Assembly: GCA_030549775.1 (NCBI GenBank)
Contig: CM060174.1
Location: 12,095,128-12,159,127, forward strand
Reading direction: 5' to 3'
DNA length: 64,000 bases
Origin: Tamarix chinensis
Lineage: Eukaryota > Streptophyta > Magnoliopsida > Caryophyllales > Tamaricaceae
The stretch's first letter is position 1, and each line of letters begins with the position of its first letter. The translations under genes were made by a program, and so were the position numbers. This document shows, in pieces, positions 1-11,879 of this stretch. The notes beneath the pieces are model-generated. The model saw nothing but the letters and a program-made list of their open reading frames with translations, searched no databases and was not told the DNA's origin.

Positions 1-97
1 TGGCGGTAATGCCCCCGAGTTTATGGTTTTATCCTTTTGCTTTCGTTAAACCCTTTTAATTAAACAATTTTTCAGTAGTAAATTTGGGGGTGTTACA
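1..97 (+). repeat. 3' end of a long LTR (N), cut by window edge
   Basis: The first 97 bases match the last ~95 bases of LTR B (27320-27414): GGCGGTAAT, a C-run, a TTTCAGTAGT stretch and the terminus GGGGGTGTTACA. No primer-binding-site-like sequence follows the terminal TTACA, so this is an LTR end joined to unrelated DNA. The internal GGTAATGCCCCC can pair with the terminal GGGGGTGTTAC, as in the other copies. Plus orientation is inferred from similarity to B, which has a TATA box on the plus strand. Confidence 0.75.
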
Positions 98-617
98 GGT
101 GTAGGAAGGATAGAGGTTGTGAAGGAAGGTGGTGCAAGAGGGGCTGGTGTTGCGGATAATGGTGGTGCATGCTAGGAGGGGTTGTAGTAGATGGCAATGC
201 AGCAAGGGGAAGATCAACGATAATTTTTGTCATTGTCTAGGAAGTACAACGGAGTGAATGATTGTAGAGGAGGAGATGGAAGGAAATGGGGTTCGAGCAA
301 TGGTGAAGGCTGTGGTGGTTGGGATATAGGTATCTGTGAGCTTGGGGAATAAAAATGGGTGGTGATGGTGGAGGTGCTAAGGCACAGGAGGAGGGTAGCG
401 GTGCTGAGGAGTGAGCATGCTAGGGCATGGTGGAGGCATGTGCTGGGGAAATGGGTTGTGTAAGCGGGTGAGAGCACATGTAGTGCGACATGTAAGAGGG
501 CTGAAGGTGCCTAGTAATGTAACACCCCAAAATTCACTAAATTTTTATATAAAAAAAAACGGAAGCAATTAAGATAGAAACACTTAAAACCTGTGAATTC
601 TGGGAATGTTACCGCCA

Positions 618-663
618 CACTTAGTACCAGACCGGTTCTCTCCGACCATTCCAGTACCAAGTG
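618..663 (-). other. U5 stem-loop of LTR A
   Basis: Arms lie at 618-630 and 651-663. In transcript sense CACTTGGTACTGG pairs with CTGGTACTAAGTG over 13 positions with three G-U pairs. GCCTTAG precedes it and TGGCGGTAAC follows it in sense. Confidence 0.6.
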
Positions 664-1282
664 CTAAGGCTAAAGGAAAGAAATACTCAGTTATAAATTC
701 AATACATTCCAAATTCCAAATACGCATTAACGGTTGTAAAACAAAAGTCAGAGTACGCATAAAGAATTATTATTCAAATTAGAAAGAGAAATAGCTTACA
801 ACCGATAAAAAAATTAACAGAGTACGAGAAATTAAGAGTTAATTACAATACCCTTGAAGTTTCAAATAACACTTGTAACTTCCAGATTCAAATACATTTA
901 AACAAGATAAAACCCGATGGGTCAAATTCCGGACTGCCTACTCACTCAAATCAGGCCTGCCACCCCAAAATAGTCTCTGATCTTAAACCTGCACAAGAGG
1001 TCTGCTCCCCACCATCAGTGGATCATCACAGGACCCATCAACCAAGGTAGTATCAATACGGGTCCAGTACTAAGTAAGGTGACTTAATCACTAAGGCCAA
1101 CACACAAACACATAAATCATGCAGAACATAGAAGGGCATAATTACCAACACAATGACATAAGGTGCTTACGACCATCCAAGTAAGAGTACAAGGCCCGAT
1201 TGTAGACTGGATTAATTTTTAAATTAATCTCTGATCAGAATTCATTTCACACCATACTTTTTATCAAGTCCATACGAGTACG

Positions 1283-1610
1283 GGAACCCCACTATTTTAG
1301 CCGGTGGATCGGTTGCAAGGGTAACATACCCTGCCACTATTTTAGCCGGTGGATCGGTCGCGAGGGTAACATACCCTGCCACTATTATATGCCGGTGGAT
1401 CGGTCTGGCCCCTTCTCGCATGGTGTTCCACTGTAAGTAATTAGTATCTTTCCCATTTCTTAGCAACTGTAGGGTTTGATTTTGTTGAGCTCGGGATCCC
1501 CCACTATTATTGCCGGTGGATCGGTCATAAGGGTACATGCCATGCCACTATTATAGCCGGTGGATCGGTCGCGAGGGAAATATTCCCTGCCACTATTATG
1601 CCGGTGGATC
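1283..1610 (-). repeat. CCGGTGGATCGG hairpin array of LTR A
   Basis: Six CCACTATT...CCGGTGGATCGGT units lie in two groups, separated by a spacer of about 110 bases that includes GTTCCACTGTAAGTAA. Between units are short hairpins such as AGGGTAACATACCCT, with arms AGGGTA/TACCCT. Confidence 0.75.
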
Positions 1611-1979
1611 GGTCTGGGCCCGACTCAACATCTTTCACTTTACGTGATTAATGTCTTAAGTATCTTATTCAAAGGCTTTCACCCTAGACATGCATAAATC
1701 ATCACACATAACAAATCATAAAATTCCACCATCATAATTACACTTTATCACCACATACACATGATAACGCAAAGACCCTAATCAAACACCACATACCCTA
1801 ATTGACCCCCACAACCATAGTCAATCACTCCAAACCCTAATTCAGTCACCTCCATACCCTTATAATGTCTTACGTATTATTTTTCACCCAAAACATTCAA
1901 ACACCCAAATAACTCTTCTACTTCCTCCCGTACATCCCAAATCAACTTTTCACACGTAAATTTCACTTCCATGCAAACA

Positions 1980-2700
1980 TTAATCTTTCCATGCAAACCT
2001 TCAAACCTTTTTCATGTAAACCCTAAAATTCCACGTGAAGCCCTAAATTCAACCATGCAAACCCTAATACCACCATACAACCATCAATATCACCATGTAA
2101 ATCCTAATATCACCATACAACTATAATTACCACCATACAAACCTTAATATCATCATACAAACCCTAATACCAACATACATCCATTAATACCACCAGGTAA
2201 ACCCTAGATTCCGTCATACAAAACCCTAAATTCAAACCATATAAGACCCAAAGATTTGTCCATACCAACCCTAAATTCAAACCATAAAGATTCTTCCATG
2301 CCAAACCCTAAATTCAAACCATAAAGATTCTTCCACATAAAATCATAATTTAGAATCTCCCAAGGAAAACCATAAATTGAATTCCCCCAAGCAAATCATA
2401 AATTAGATTCCCCTATATAATATCATAAATTAAATTTTCCCAAATAACATAAAAAAATTAGATTCTCCCAAACAACCATAAATTCGATTATTCCATATAA
2501 CCTCATAAATTACCTTCTCCCAATTAACATCCTAATTTAAATTCTCCCAAATAAACCATAAATTCGAATCTCCCATATAACATCATAAATTACCATCTCC
2601 CAAATAACATCCTAAATTAGATTCTCCCAAACAAACCATAAATTCTGCTCTTTCACACATAAAATCATACATTAGATTATTCCTTATAAAACCATAAAAT
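1980..2700 (-). repeat. Degenerate CCATGCAAACCCTAA tandem array in LTR A
   Basis: Short units of roughly 20-30 bases contain CAAACCCTAA or decayed forms (AAACCATAAATT) preceded by CCATGC, CCATAC or CTCCCA. Many units include AAACCCTA, the plant telo-box core. The right part is AT-rich and strongly diverged. Confidence 0.65.
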
Positions 2701-2954
2701 TAGGTTAACTCACATCCCTTAATCAAATTCTTTCCCCATCCTCCTTTTTCATCCTTCCTCTCACACAAACCACATCGACTTCCTCACATACACAACACAT
2801 ATCATCATACATAATTAATACACATACCATGCACAACATACTTCAACTCCAAGTCATACCACATATAAAATATTTAATAATAATAAACACTAGATACATA
2901 ACATGCGAAACACATAATACACATAAGCACATAAAATGCCTTAGCACTCCTTAC

Positions 2955-3016
2955 CTAAAACGACCCCGGTCTTGGAGCACGCTCCTACGCCTCCTTAGGG
3001 TTTTGACTGGTTTTAC
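2955..3016 (-). other. 62-nt exon-like block, LTR A
   Basis: In sense it is preceded by CTCTCATAATAG (acceptor-like) and followed by GTAAGG (donor-like, TTTTAG|GTAAGG). It holds the near-palindrome GGAGCGTGCTCC. Confidence 0.5.
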
Positions 3017-3292
3017 CTATTATGAGAGAAAAGCTAAAATTAGACTCTCTCCTATCAAAATAATATTAAACACTAATTCAATATAAGAATAGTTTTTTTT
3101 TTTGATAAAATAATAATAACAAAAATACCAAAATAATGTCAATATTAATATTAATAAGAATAATAAAAATAGTAGAAATAATAATAAAAGGGCATTAATC
3201 AAAAATAAAGTGAAATAAGGGCTTCAGACCCTTTACCAAAATAATACTAAAAAGATTATTTGTAAATTACATAACCAAATTTAGAAATAATA

Positions 3293-3355
<63 letters not shown>
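3293..3355. repeat. (AAT)n microsatellite
   Basis: About 20 AAT units run almost uninterrupted, within a wider AAT-rich tract at 3100-3640. It sits between the GGTGG tract and the 62-nt block of LTR A. It reads TTA-rich in LTR sense. Confidence 0.9.
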
Positions 3356-4315
3356 GTAAAAGTAATAGCAACACTAATGTTAAAATATTTGTATTAATAA
3401 TGATGGAATAAGAATAAGGGAAATTCGAAATAGAAAATAATTATTATTATTATGCTTATAACATTTTAATATTAATAATAGTAAATATAGAATTAATAAG
3501 GAGAATAATAATAAAATCGAATTAAAATATATTAGGCTTCAGCCCTCTACATAAATAATAATAAAAATATTAATACTAATAATAATAATAATAATTCATG
3601 TTAAAATATAAATATTAAGAATAATAATAATAGTATTTATATGTAAATAATTGAAATAAAATAATTTAAGGGTTATAAAAATAGGGAAAATAGCTGAGAG
3701 GGTCTAGGGTTCAACCAAATGTTGGTGGGGATAGGCGGCACCGGCGGTGGCGGTGGTGGCCGGAAAGAGGAAAGAAAGAGGGGAAAGTTGCATGCTGGGA
3801 ATAAGATAGGAAGAATTAAAATGGGATCTGGGGTGTTTTGAGTTCCCCAGAAGGAGAGGGACAGAATGAGGGTGGTGGCGGAGCCAAAGGTGGCGGCGCA
3901 CGGTGGCGGTGGTGGTGGCCGAATGGAGGAGATGAAGAAAGAGAGGGGAGGAGAACGAGAAAAAGGAAAATAAAGGTATGGGAAGGTAGGGCAGGGTCTG
4001 AAGCACAGTTTGGGAGGTGAAAGAAGCGGCCTTAGCGGAGGAGGAGGTGGTTAAGGGCGGCGCGAAGGGTGGCGGGGCAGAAAACAGGATTGATCGGGAA
4101 GGGAACTTCGCACAGCTGGGGTGGCTTGTGCAGGAAGAATCGAAGGGTGAGGTAGATTTGGTTAGCTATAGGGCGGTGTAAGGATGACACGCGTGGCCAG
4201 AACGGGCGACGAAGTTGGCGGTAGGCGGAGGACGAGGCGTCTAAAGGAGTGGCGGTGACAAGGAAGGATTTCTGGGTTAGGAAATCCAAACTCGAACCAG
4301 GGTATATTGTGAGGG

Positions 4316-4323
4316 TATTTATA
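4316..4323 (-). promoter_or_regulatory. TATA box of LTR A
   Basis: TATAAATA followed by CCC on the minus strand, about 1.0 kb from the U3 end. The same TATAAATACCCC context recurs in B, D and E, which fixes the transcript direction of these LTRs. Confidence 0.6.
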
Positions 4324-7300
4324 GAGTTAGAGGAGAGGTTAGGGTTATTTAGGTCGGTGAGGGGATAAGGAAGTAGGGTTCGGGCTTACCGGAGGCGAGG
4401 GTTGGCCGGAGGCAGCAAAACGGGCATGGGTGTGCGCAGGAGAGAGAGAGAGAGGATGGCGCGAGAAGAGGGAGATTTGGTTGGGTCAAGAGGGTCGGCG
4501 ATTCAGGGGAGAGAGATAGGAATAAAAATCGCCGGTAAAAACGATCGTAACCGGCGGCGAAAAACCAGGGGGTGAGCGGCGGTGCAGGTGCTGGTCGACG
4601 GGCTGGCAGGCGCGAAGGAGGAAGAAGAAGAAAGGGCCGGACCGGGCGGTTCGCGGAGGAAAGAAGAGAAAAGAAAAGAGGGAAGACCGGGCCGGTCTGG
4701 GCGCGACGGAGGAGGAGGTTTAATGAAACGACGGGTTTCAGTGTTAAAAGAGTCAAAACGCGACGTAGAGGGGGATGGCAGAAGAAAGGTGTGCGGTGCG
4801 GGCTGGGCCGAAGGAAAGAAGAAGGGAAATGGGCCGCGACTGGCCCAGTTCGGGAGAAGAAGAAAAAGAAAAAGAAAAGAGGGAGAAGAAGAAAAAGAAA
4901 AGGAAAAAGGAAAAAAGGAAAAAATAAAAATAGTGGGTTGGCTTAATTAAATTAATTAGAATATTTGGGATATTTAAAACTGATAATATTTACATAAAAT
5001 AATATTTAAATCTTTTTTAGGTTAAATTATGATTTTTAAAAGATTTTCCATAAATTCCTTTTTAATTAGCAAAACATCCTAATTTTCTCTAATTAAATTA
5101 TTTATAAAATTAATATTAATTTAAAAATATTTTCTCCTTATTTTAAATAATTTATTTAATTTATTTTCAAAATAAAAAGCTCAATTAGCTAAAATACCCA
5201 AATTCTTTTCTAATAAAAATACTTATAAATTTCTTCTTGATTTGCCCTAATTAATTCAACTTAAAAATAATTTATTTAAATAATTCTTATAATAAATATC
5301 CTTTAAATGTATTTTATAAAATTAGAAATTTTCAGGGCATTTTAAGTAATGGTTGTGGTCATGAAACCAAAAGAGGTCGAGGAAGGGAGCAAGGGCTAGG
5401 TGGTTGTGGTTGATGATGGTGACAACAATGGTGATGGTTGGAGGTGGATGGTGAGCGACGATTGGTGGTTATAATGGCTTGGTGTAAGTGTTGACGAAAA
5501 ATGAGAATGGAGGGCTGGAGTTAGTGGAGGTAGACAGGAATGGATGGGGTTAGGTTGAGACTGGATGTAATGAGAAAAATAAAAAAGGGGTCAAGGCTTG
5601 CATAGGGAGGTATAAGGGGTTGTGTTCAAATAAGAAAGAGATAGGGAAGGAGTGTGTGTGTGTATACATATGTATATACAAATGTCGAGCGTGAGGGGTG
5701 GGTTCAAAAGAGAAGGTATGGGTAAGTTGTGTAAGATAAGGAGAGTGCCAAAGATGGTGCTTTTTGGTAAGAAGGATGTCAAAATGGGGTTAGTGAGGTA
5801 GGGCGGTCATAGGGGTAAAATGAGGATCAAGTTGGTAGGGGTAGGTTAGCATTATTTTACATAATTTTAGGTTTAATTTGATTGGATTAGAGTACCAGTT
5901 AGAAAAATAAAATGAAAAATATAAACTACTTCATGATAGGTTTAGAAAACAAAAGTGATAAAAAAAATTGGAAATTACTTAGGAAATTATTTTGGGTTAC
6001 AGGTCAAAAGTTAATAATAATATAAATTCAAAAGTAAAGGTTACAAATAAAAGACCAAACACCAAAAAGTAAAGGTTGATAAATTTTGAGGTGTTATAGG
6101 TTGTTTTTAGTCTCCATGCCAAGCGGGCAGTTGCTTATTGACCCCGCACCTTTTTGGGGTAGGGGGTGGGATTTAAAGTTTTGTTGATGCAGACTCAAGT
6201 TTAATACAAGCCTTGTGCAAAAAACATGTCTTGATTAGTGCTCTTAAATTTAGTCTTAGTCTCATAGACTAAATTTTTTTAGGCTATGGTGACTTAGGTA
6301 AGCACTTCTGATGTACTCTCCACCAATGATTCCTTATTGTAGATTGTCCTTCTTAGTAAAAAAAATTAGATTCTTATTTTTTCTGTTCATTTTTTCATCA
6401 TCTTTCCATCTTATAAATATGTTGTTTGTACTCCCTTGACCCCTTAAGAGGATCGTTTATGCTATTGGTTTTGATCCAAGTATGCTCGTCCTTATTTTCA
6501 GAGAATGGCAACCACCGGATTAGATTTGTGTTAGTTAAGGCACATTCCAGTTTGTTTCCCACAGAGAGTTGGAAAATTGTTTGGTTTTCTAGAAACTACA
6601 AGTTTTTGATATTGTGTGATTTGGTGGTTATGTGGCATGCCTAGTTACTCAAGGGCTAGCAAATTTCTTGTAATATAGATTGTTGCATGTGTAGTGGGAT
6701 ATAATTTAGCAAATAAGTGTCTTGCGATTATTACATTTTATTGATGTATGATAATGAGTTAGATGAGTTTTAGGAGTACAAAATATCTATGATAGGGGAT
6801 GGGACCAAAAGTTCCAGTGCTCTATTGAGGCATTTGGCAAAAGTGTTGTTGAGAGGAACGAGTGTAAGCAGTGATGGCCTAGAGGGCCACCTTAGCACTA
6901 TCAAGGTTCATATTAAGGTAGAAATAATCCAGGAGAAGGTGAATAAACTTCAAGTAGAGTTAATGGACTACCAGGGTCACTTGTTGGGCATTGAAGAAAC
7001 ACACCTTTTAGCGGAGAGAAGGGTGGGAAGCCAGGGCAAAACTCCTGTTATACCCATGAAAATGAAAATTCCACTAAAGTATATACGATGATTTTAATCT
7101 ACAATCGCCGATTATACCCTTAAAAATTTTCAGAGAAAATATCCGCCAATATTTAGACGATGATTATTATATAAAGCCAGTGTCTATACCTAAGGTCATT
7201 ATTGTTAAACTAAAGACTGTAATTATAAATTTCCAACTGCAATCTATTTTTTTCTCTTTTTTTCATCTATATTATTATCTTATTGAAGATCTTATAGATT

Positions 7301-7659
7301 GTTGTACTTATAGAAACAATTGTATATATGGTGTCGCATGTGTTTATTTTTGTAGTAGTGTTTTCTAATTTGAGCCAAGGGCCAACGGTGGTTTTATAAT
7401 TTTAGTTCAATTTATCAGTAGACTTAACTACTACTATCATTCTTTATGCATTTATCAACATTTAATTATATATTCGGTAAAAGTTAATCTATCTTGTAAT
7501 ATTTAATAACACTTCCAACATATGAAATAAGTTTTCAACATGTAGTAAATATGTGTAGGAAATATAATAAATTTGGTGATGAACATGCATTAAATGTGTG
7601 ATGAATATATATTAAAAAGTTGATGAACATATGCATGACAATAATTATGTTGTGTTATT

Positions 7660-7990
7660 ATATAAATTATCCCATTTCTATAAATAAGAACAATAAAATT
7701 ATAAAAAATGACCTTATGTTCAACATATTTGCTGAACTGTTAAATATGTAAATGTTTATAATAAGAATTATAAAATGAAAAAAAATAACCACATGTCTAT
7801 AAATAAGAATTATAAAATGAAAAAAAATCCATATATCCATATATAAGACTTATAAATTATGAAACTTATACTTCTAGTTGTTTATAATTCTTAAATTATA
7901 TAATAAAAAAAATAATTCCATCCTTTGTGTTTGTACATAAAATTTATAAATTATAAAAAATTAATTTATATAACCAAATAAAATTTATAA
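7660..7990. repeat. Diverged AT-rich tandem repeat
   Basis: Units resembling CTATAAATAAGAATTATAAA followed by an A-run recur about five times at irregular spacing, degenerating at both ends. No coding content. Confidence 0.5.
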
Positions 7991-8475
7991 AATTATAAAA
8001 TATGACTCAGGTGGACAAACTACCAAGTTTGTTTTCTACTTCTAATTGTATCTTACTTCTCTCCTTGCAAAGCTACACGTGTCAAAAGTTTGATGACAAC
8101 ACATAGCCTATGGGTTTGGTTAACAAAAAAGCTTGTGATGAAAGATTTGACTATTTATAAAAAAATTGGTGCAAGTAAGGCACTCATTTTATAAAAGGGC
8201 GCTGTTAGTTACACGTCAAATTTTATGAGTTCACACCCCTCAAAAGGGGTTATTTTTTTTGTTTGACAAATCTGACCATTTCATCTTTTCAACACTCTTT
8301 TCTTTCTCTTTTATTTCTCTTCCCCTCAATTAATCACATAAAAAAATATTCTTTCAATGCTGAATACAATAAGCATGGAAAAAGAATATGAATCTAACAA
8401 TTGTGTTTAGCGAAGTTGAAATCTAAGAAGAAATAGTTAGGTAAATTTTTTCTTTTCAAATTTTTGGCCTTAACA

Positions 8476-8690
8476 GGTAACTAATCCGTCAAAACTCTTA
8501 GTTGACAGGTGATTTATCCGTCATAAAGCAAAGCTGATGAGCGATTCACCAGTTAGAAGGGAAAGTCAACTGGTCAATCACTCATCATAAGGTGACTTAT
8601 ATGGGTATTTTATCAATCATAAGGTAAATGTGACGGGCAACTCACCAGTCAGGTCCTAATATTAACGAATGATTTACCCGATAGAGGGTA
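8476..8690. repeat. Minisatellite with GTGATTTACCCGTCA-like motif
   Basis: Diverged copies of GGTGATTTATCCGTCA occur near 8476, 8509, 8535, 8590, 8655 and 8670, with one inverted form near 8564-8582 (TCAACTGGTCAATCACTC). It lies just upstream of the first MULE gene. A related motif recurs at 63405-63540. Confidence 0.45.
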
Positions 8691-8875
8691 AAAAAATTTA
8701 GGACATTTGTTTGTTGATTTTAAACTCTAGCGGGAAAATCATCAAAAAAATCCTCCTTCCTTAATTTTTTATTCATTTTTTATATTTATGTATTCCTTTT
8801 AATTTTATATTTTGAATATTAGCTACATAATTAATATCTAGTTAATACTAGTTGGAGTGGATTATTTGCTACGAA

Positions 8876-11640
8876 TGAGATTTTTAATGGCTGCGAATCA
8901 TTAATTGGGCAAGTTAAAGAAATTATAAGGCCGCATAATATGGGTATAAGTATCAAGAGGTTGAAAAAAATGTAGAGTTTGGATACTTTGTGAGAGTGGT
9001 GAAGCTTATAGATGATAACCTTTAGTGAATCACAAAAGTGTTCGATGTATCAGAACTAAAAGGTGTGGCTATGAATTTAGTATTCGTGGAAGGAAAGATA
9101 CTTTCTGTGGTTAGAGATTAGTGGTAGAATGTGGAATGTATAATTATAGATTAGATAAGTATTTGTAGGAAATTCATTTGATTATCAATTATCTTTAGAA
9201 GACCATAGGATGGTGCACGAGCTAACCCAAATGTAATGCCAAACCAAGGGAAATTATTGACAAGTTGAAATGGGATGATATAGATAATAATGCAATACTT
9301 AGAACAATATACAATGCTAGGCATAAGTTCAAGGTACAGAACTTGATGGAACACATGACACAATTATGCAACAATTAGTGCACTTCATGGAAGCCAACAA
9401 ATATCATTTATAGAATCATAAATTACTTGACTCTGATGAAGTTATTGATATTCTATTTATACACGTGGATTCTATTTCTTTGTTGTATACATTCCCCTAT
9501 GTCATTTGTCTGGATTGCACATATAAAATCAATAAGTACAACATTCCTTTCTTGAAGGTCATTGGTTGTGTGTCTAGTAGTAAGAATTTTACCGTTGCCT
9601 CGGAATTTATGATAAAGAAAAAGGAAGATAATTATGAACGGGTGCTTGATAAAGTAAAGAGATTGACGAAGCCCCATGAACCAAATGTAGTGATCACTAA
9701 TAGGAAACTAGGGCTGACACAAACAGTGTCGAAAGTCTTTACTAATGATGCACCCTTCTTATGTAGATGACACATTAGTAAGAATATTCTCTCTCATGCT
9801 ACAAAAAAGATGGTAAGTATAGTAGCGGGAGAATGTTTCCTAGGAGGTTGGAGGAAGATTGTATAAGTGACTACAATTGAGACATATGAGAATGAGCTTC
9901 TACTTATAAGTGATAGATGGGGCATATATATACATCTTCTACAATATGTGTATAAAAACTTATTGAATCTATATAAGGAGAGGTTTATTTCTTTGTGGGT
10001 TGACATAATTCTTCACTTTGTCAATTTTACGACCAATAGGTATAATTTTTTGTTCTAAATATTTAATGTCATTTGACTTTTTAGTAAATAACAATCAACC
10101 ATTACTTATATATAAAATTCTAATTGTAGGATGGAAAGTGAACATGGCAAGTTGAAGAAATACATATCATTATCACATAAGAGTTTTGAAACATTATTTC
10201 TAAATATTGGCACACTTATAAGACTCAAAATTTAGGAGGTAAAAAAATATCTAAAGCAATCATGGGTTATTTTTCCACATTACTCTATAGATGACATATT
10301 GTTCAATGAGCTCATGTCTATTATATGTTTTAAAGTGTTAGACTTGGTTGAAGAGGAGAGTAAGAGGTCCATTATACTTAGTCCCTAATCCTTGGGATGT
10401 GTGTGTTGCTTGAGGATGACACACGGTCTACCATGTTCACACAAGATATTTTATTATAAACAAGATTGTCAACTTGTTCTTAAATCGATAGTGCATAAAT
10501 TTTGGAAGACTTACACTTTTATCAAGCCATAAGAAGAAATGTTTGCTTTTGATGATTCAATTGTTGATCTATCTCTACATCCATGTGCTTCTAACATTAT
10601 GTCTATGGTATAAATGATGCTTGAACATTCAACGTCACATTTATGATACTATTATAATCTTATTGATGAGATTCTCGAACCTGCATGGACAAATATGGTA
10701 GAAACAAAGGTTCAATAAAGAAAATGGCAACATAGTAATAACACACAGAGGGAACCATCAAAGTGGGAGCACACAGAGCGTGTTTATTTGGATTCACCTA
10801 TAGGGAAAGGTCGATCGGGTTGAGGACATGGTCGTGCATCTCTTAGCTGAGATCGCTCTTCCCCTAATTGATTGGATCAAGGAAGAAGTAGTAGTAGGAG
10901 GCATAGTAGTGGGATGAATTGTCCACTAATCCATGATCTACCATGGTCCTTTGATATTGATGTAGCTACGCTCCCATGGGTGGAATCACGGTGTGATGTT
11001 TTGGGTGATGGAAGTTATGGGTTTAGAGTAGTTACACTACAACTCCTAGATAGGGAATCATAATGGTTATATGTTAGAGCCTCAGTGTACATGGAATTGG
11101 TGACTCGTTAAGAATTACATGAGCTTGTCTTTGTAGATCATATTGTTGAAAACATGCAACTCCTGACACATTAGAGTGGATTAGCTCCGATGGAGAAATG
11201 ATGGCATCAACCTTACTTTGGATTCTTCTTTGCAACAACATATAATGTCGTATTCTTTTACTTGAGTGTTCATGGTTCAATTATATTTTTACCTCATATA
11301 GCTCCTCCTAAAGACCTGATAACCTGATTAAATTATCGCCATCTTAAGTGTCAACAATTTTGTCACACTATATATCGGTATGTCTTTTACTCACACTAAT
11401 TTTGTATACAGTTTTCATTATACTATATATATCTGATACTCATGCTATGATTCTTTATATGCCTATAGTTAAACTTGATGGAAAAAAAGGAACAACACCA
11501 CTTGTATCTAATCAATGGTATATATATGATGCTTCAATTGTATTTGGATGGGACGAGCCATATCATGATCTCATTCAGCTTAATCACCATGCAATTGAAA
11601 GACTTAGGTTGATGATTTGTACTTAATGTAACAAGCTTAG
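8876..11640 (+). pseudogene. MULE transposase with SWIM finger and OTU domain, decayed copy 1
   Basis: Relic of a Mutator-like transposase gene. Order: a FAR1-like N-terminal zinc region (8880-9200, with CGMYNY where CGxHNH is usual); a MULE transposase domain (9400-9770: FPYVICLDCTYKINKYNIP, then EDNYERVLDKVKRL); a SWIM finger (near 10400-10445: CVC then THGLPCSH); and an OTU-like cysteine protease domain (10930-11300). Gene end is at QWYIYDASIVFGWDEPYH near 11515-11560. The first catalytic Asp is kept (9513-9515). The second is Asn (ITNRK, 9699-9701). The OTU catalytic Cys is Tyr (DGSYGF, 11016-11018). A 90-nt intron at 10040-10129 is shared with copy 2. Many stops and frameshifts make it inactive. 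Several changes (His to Tyr, Cys to Tyr, Asp to Asn) fit C-to-T or G-to-A decay. Confidence 0.85.
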
Positions 11641-11879
11641 TGAAGAATTTATGTACTTTAGTTTATTGCATTCTTTTAAGTATTTTGATGCAGAACTTCA
11701 TTTACTTTGGTTTATCACGTTCTCTTAAGTATTTTTGTTGTAGAACTTTATGTTCTTGTTGGGGAATAATCAGTAAAACTTGAAATTAAAATTAGCATAC
11801 AAATAAATTGTTCTGATAACAAAGTCATAAATTTCTTAATTTAATTTTAAAATAAAAATAAAAAATAAAAAATGTCTAC

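Larger units (their letters stand above)
519..5344 (-). mobile_element. Solo LTR A, long-LTR retrotransposon (Del/Tekay-like?)
   Basis: The element starts TGTAACACCCCAAAATTCAC, ends GGGCATTTTA and is flanked by a perfect 5-bp duplication AGTAA (514-518, 5345-5349). Read on the minus strand it has a U3 part, a TATA box (4316-4323), a purine-rich GGTGG tract (sense strand C-rich), (AAT)n tracts, a 62-nt block, a degenerate CATGCAAACCCTAA array, a CCGGTGG hairpin array and a stem-loop near its end. There is no gag-pol, primer-binding site or second LTR, so I call it a solo LTR left by recombination between the two LTRs of a full element. TGTAACACCCC/GGGGTGTTACA termini with 4-5 kb LTRs recall Del/Tekay chromoviruses. 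That lineage call is inference, since no polymerase is present. Confidence 0.85.
98..6098 (-). repeat. LTR M, H-type, interrupted by N and A
   Basis: The stretches 98-518 and 5345-6098 join across LTR A (AGTAA duplicated at 514-518 and 5345-5349). The result is a GGTGGTG-rich tract, a TG/TA-rich tract near 5650-5685 and an end GAGGTGTTATA at 6098, resembling the right half and end (GGGGTATTACA) of element H. The left end lies outside the window. It carries no recognisable protein-coding sequence. Minus orientation is inferred from likeness to H. Family assignment is moderate, because the sequence is diverged and the 5-bp duplication cannot be checked. Confidence 0.5.
6099..8875. other. Unclassified DNA upstream of the first MULE gene
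   Basis: No recognisable gene. Bases 6110-6650 have gene-like base composition and a possible splice acceptor (TGATGCAG near 6187-6194) but no coding frame I recognise. A 100-codon frame at 6789-7091 encodes a charged, helix-prone peptide (EIIQEKVNKLQVELMDYQGH) that I cannot place; it may be a remnant of a transposon accessory gene. Bases 7380-8200 are AT-rich. Part of this stretch is likely the 5' portion of the MULE that starts after it, but I found no terminal inverted repeats. Confidence 0.4.

Noticed and set aside
1283..1610. Regularly spaced palindromic repeats resembling a CRISPR array
   Set aside because: Spacers are themselves related hairpins, units recur inside seven eukaryotic LTRs, and no cas gene is present.
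4572..4950. Arg/Lys/Glu-rich frames of about 120 codons
   Set aside because: Purine-rich U3-side tract of LTR A, open in two frames and not conserved in D.
519..5344. Interpretation as a DNA transposon with TGTAACACCCC terminal inverted repeats
   Set aside because: The short inverted ends, 5-bp duplications, internal TATA box and U3/R-like layout fit an LTR better. No transposase is present, and 11-bp inverted ends with TG...CA are normal for LTRs.
6426..6644. 72-codon frame as a gene
   Set aside because: No recognised domain, no supporting neighbour, and chance length for AT-rich DNA.
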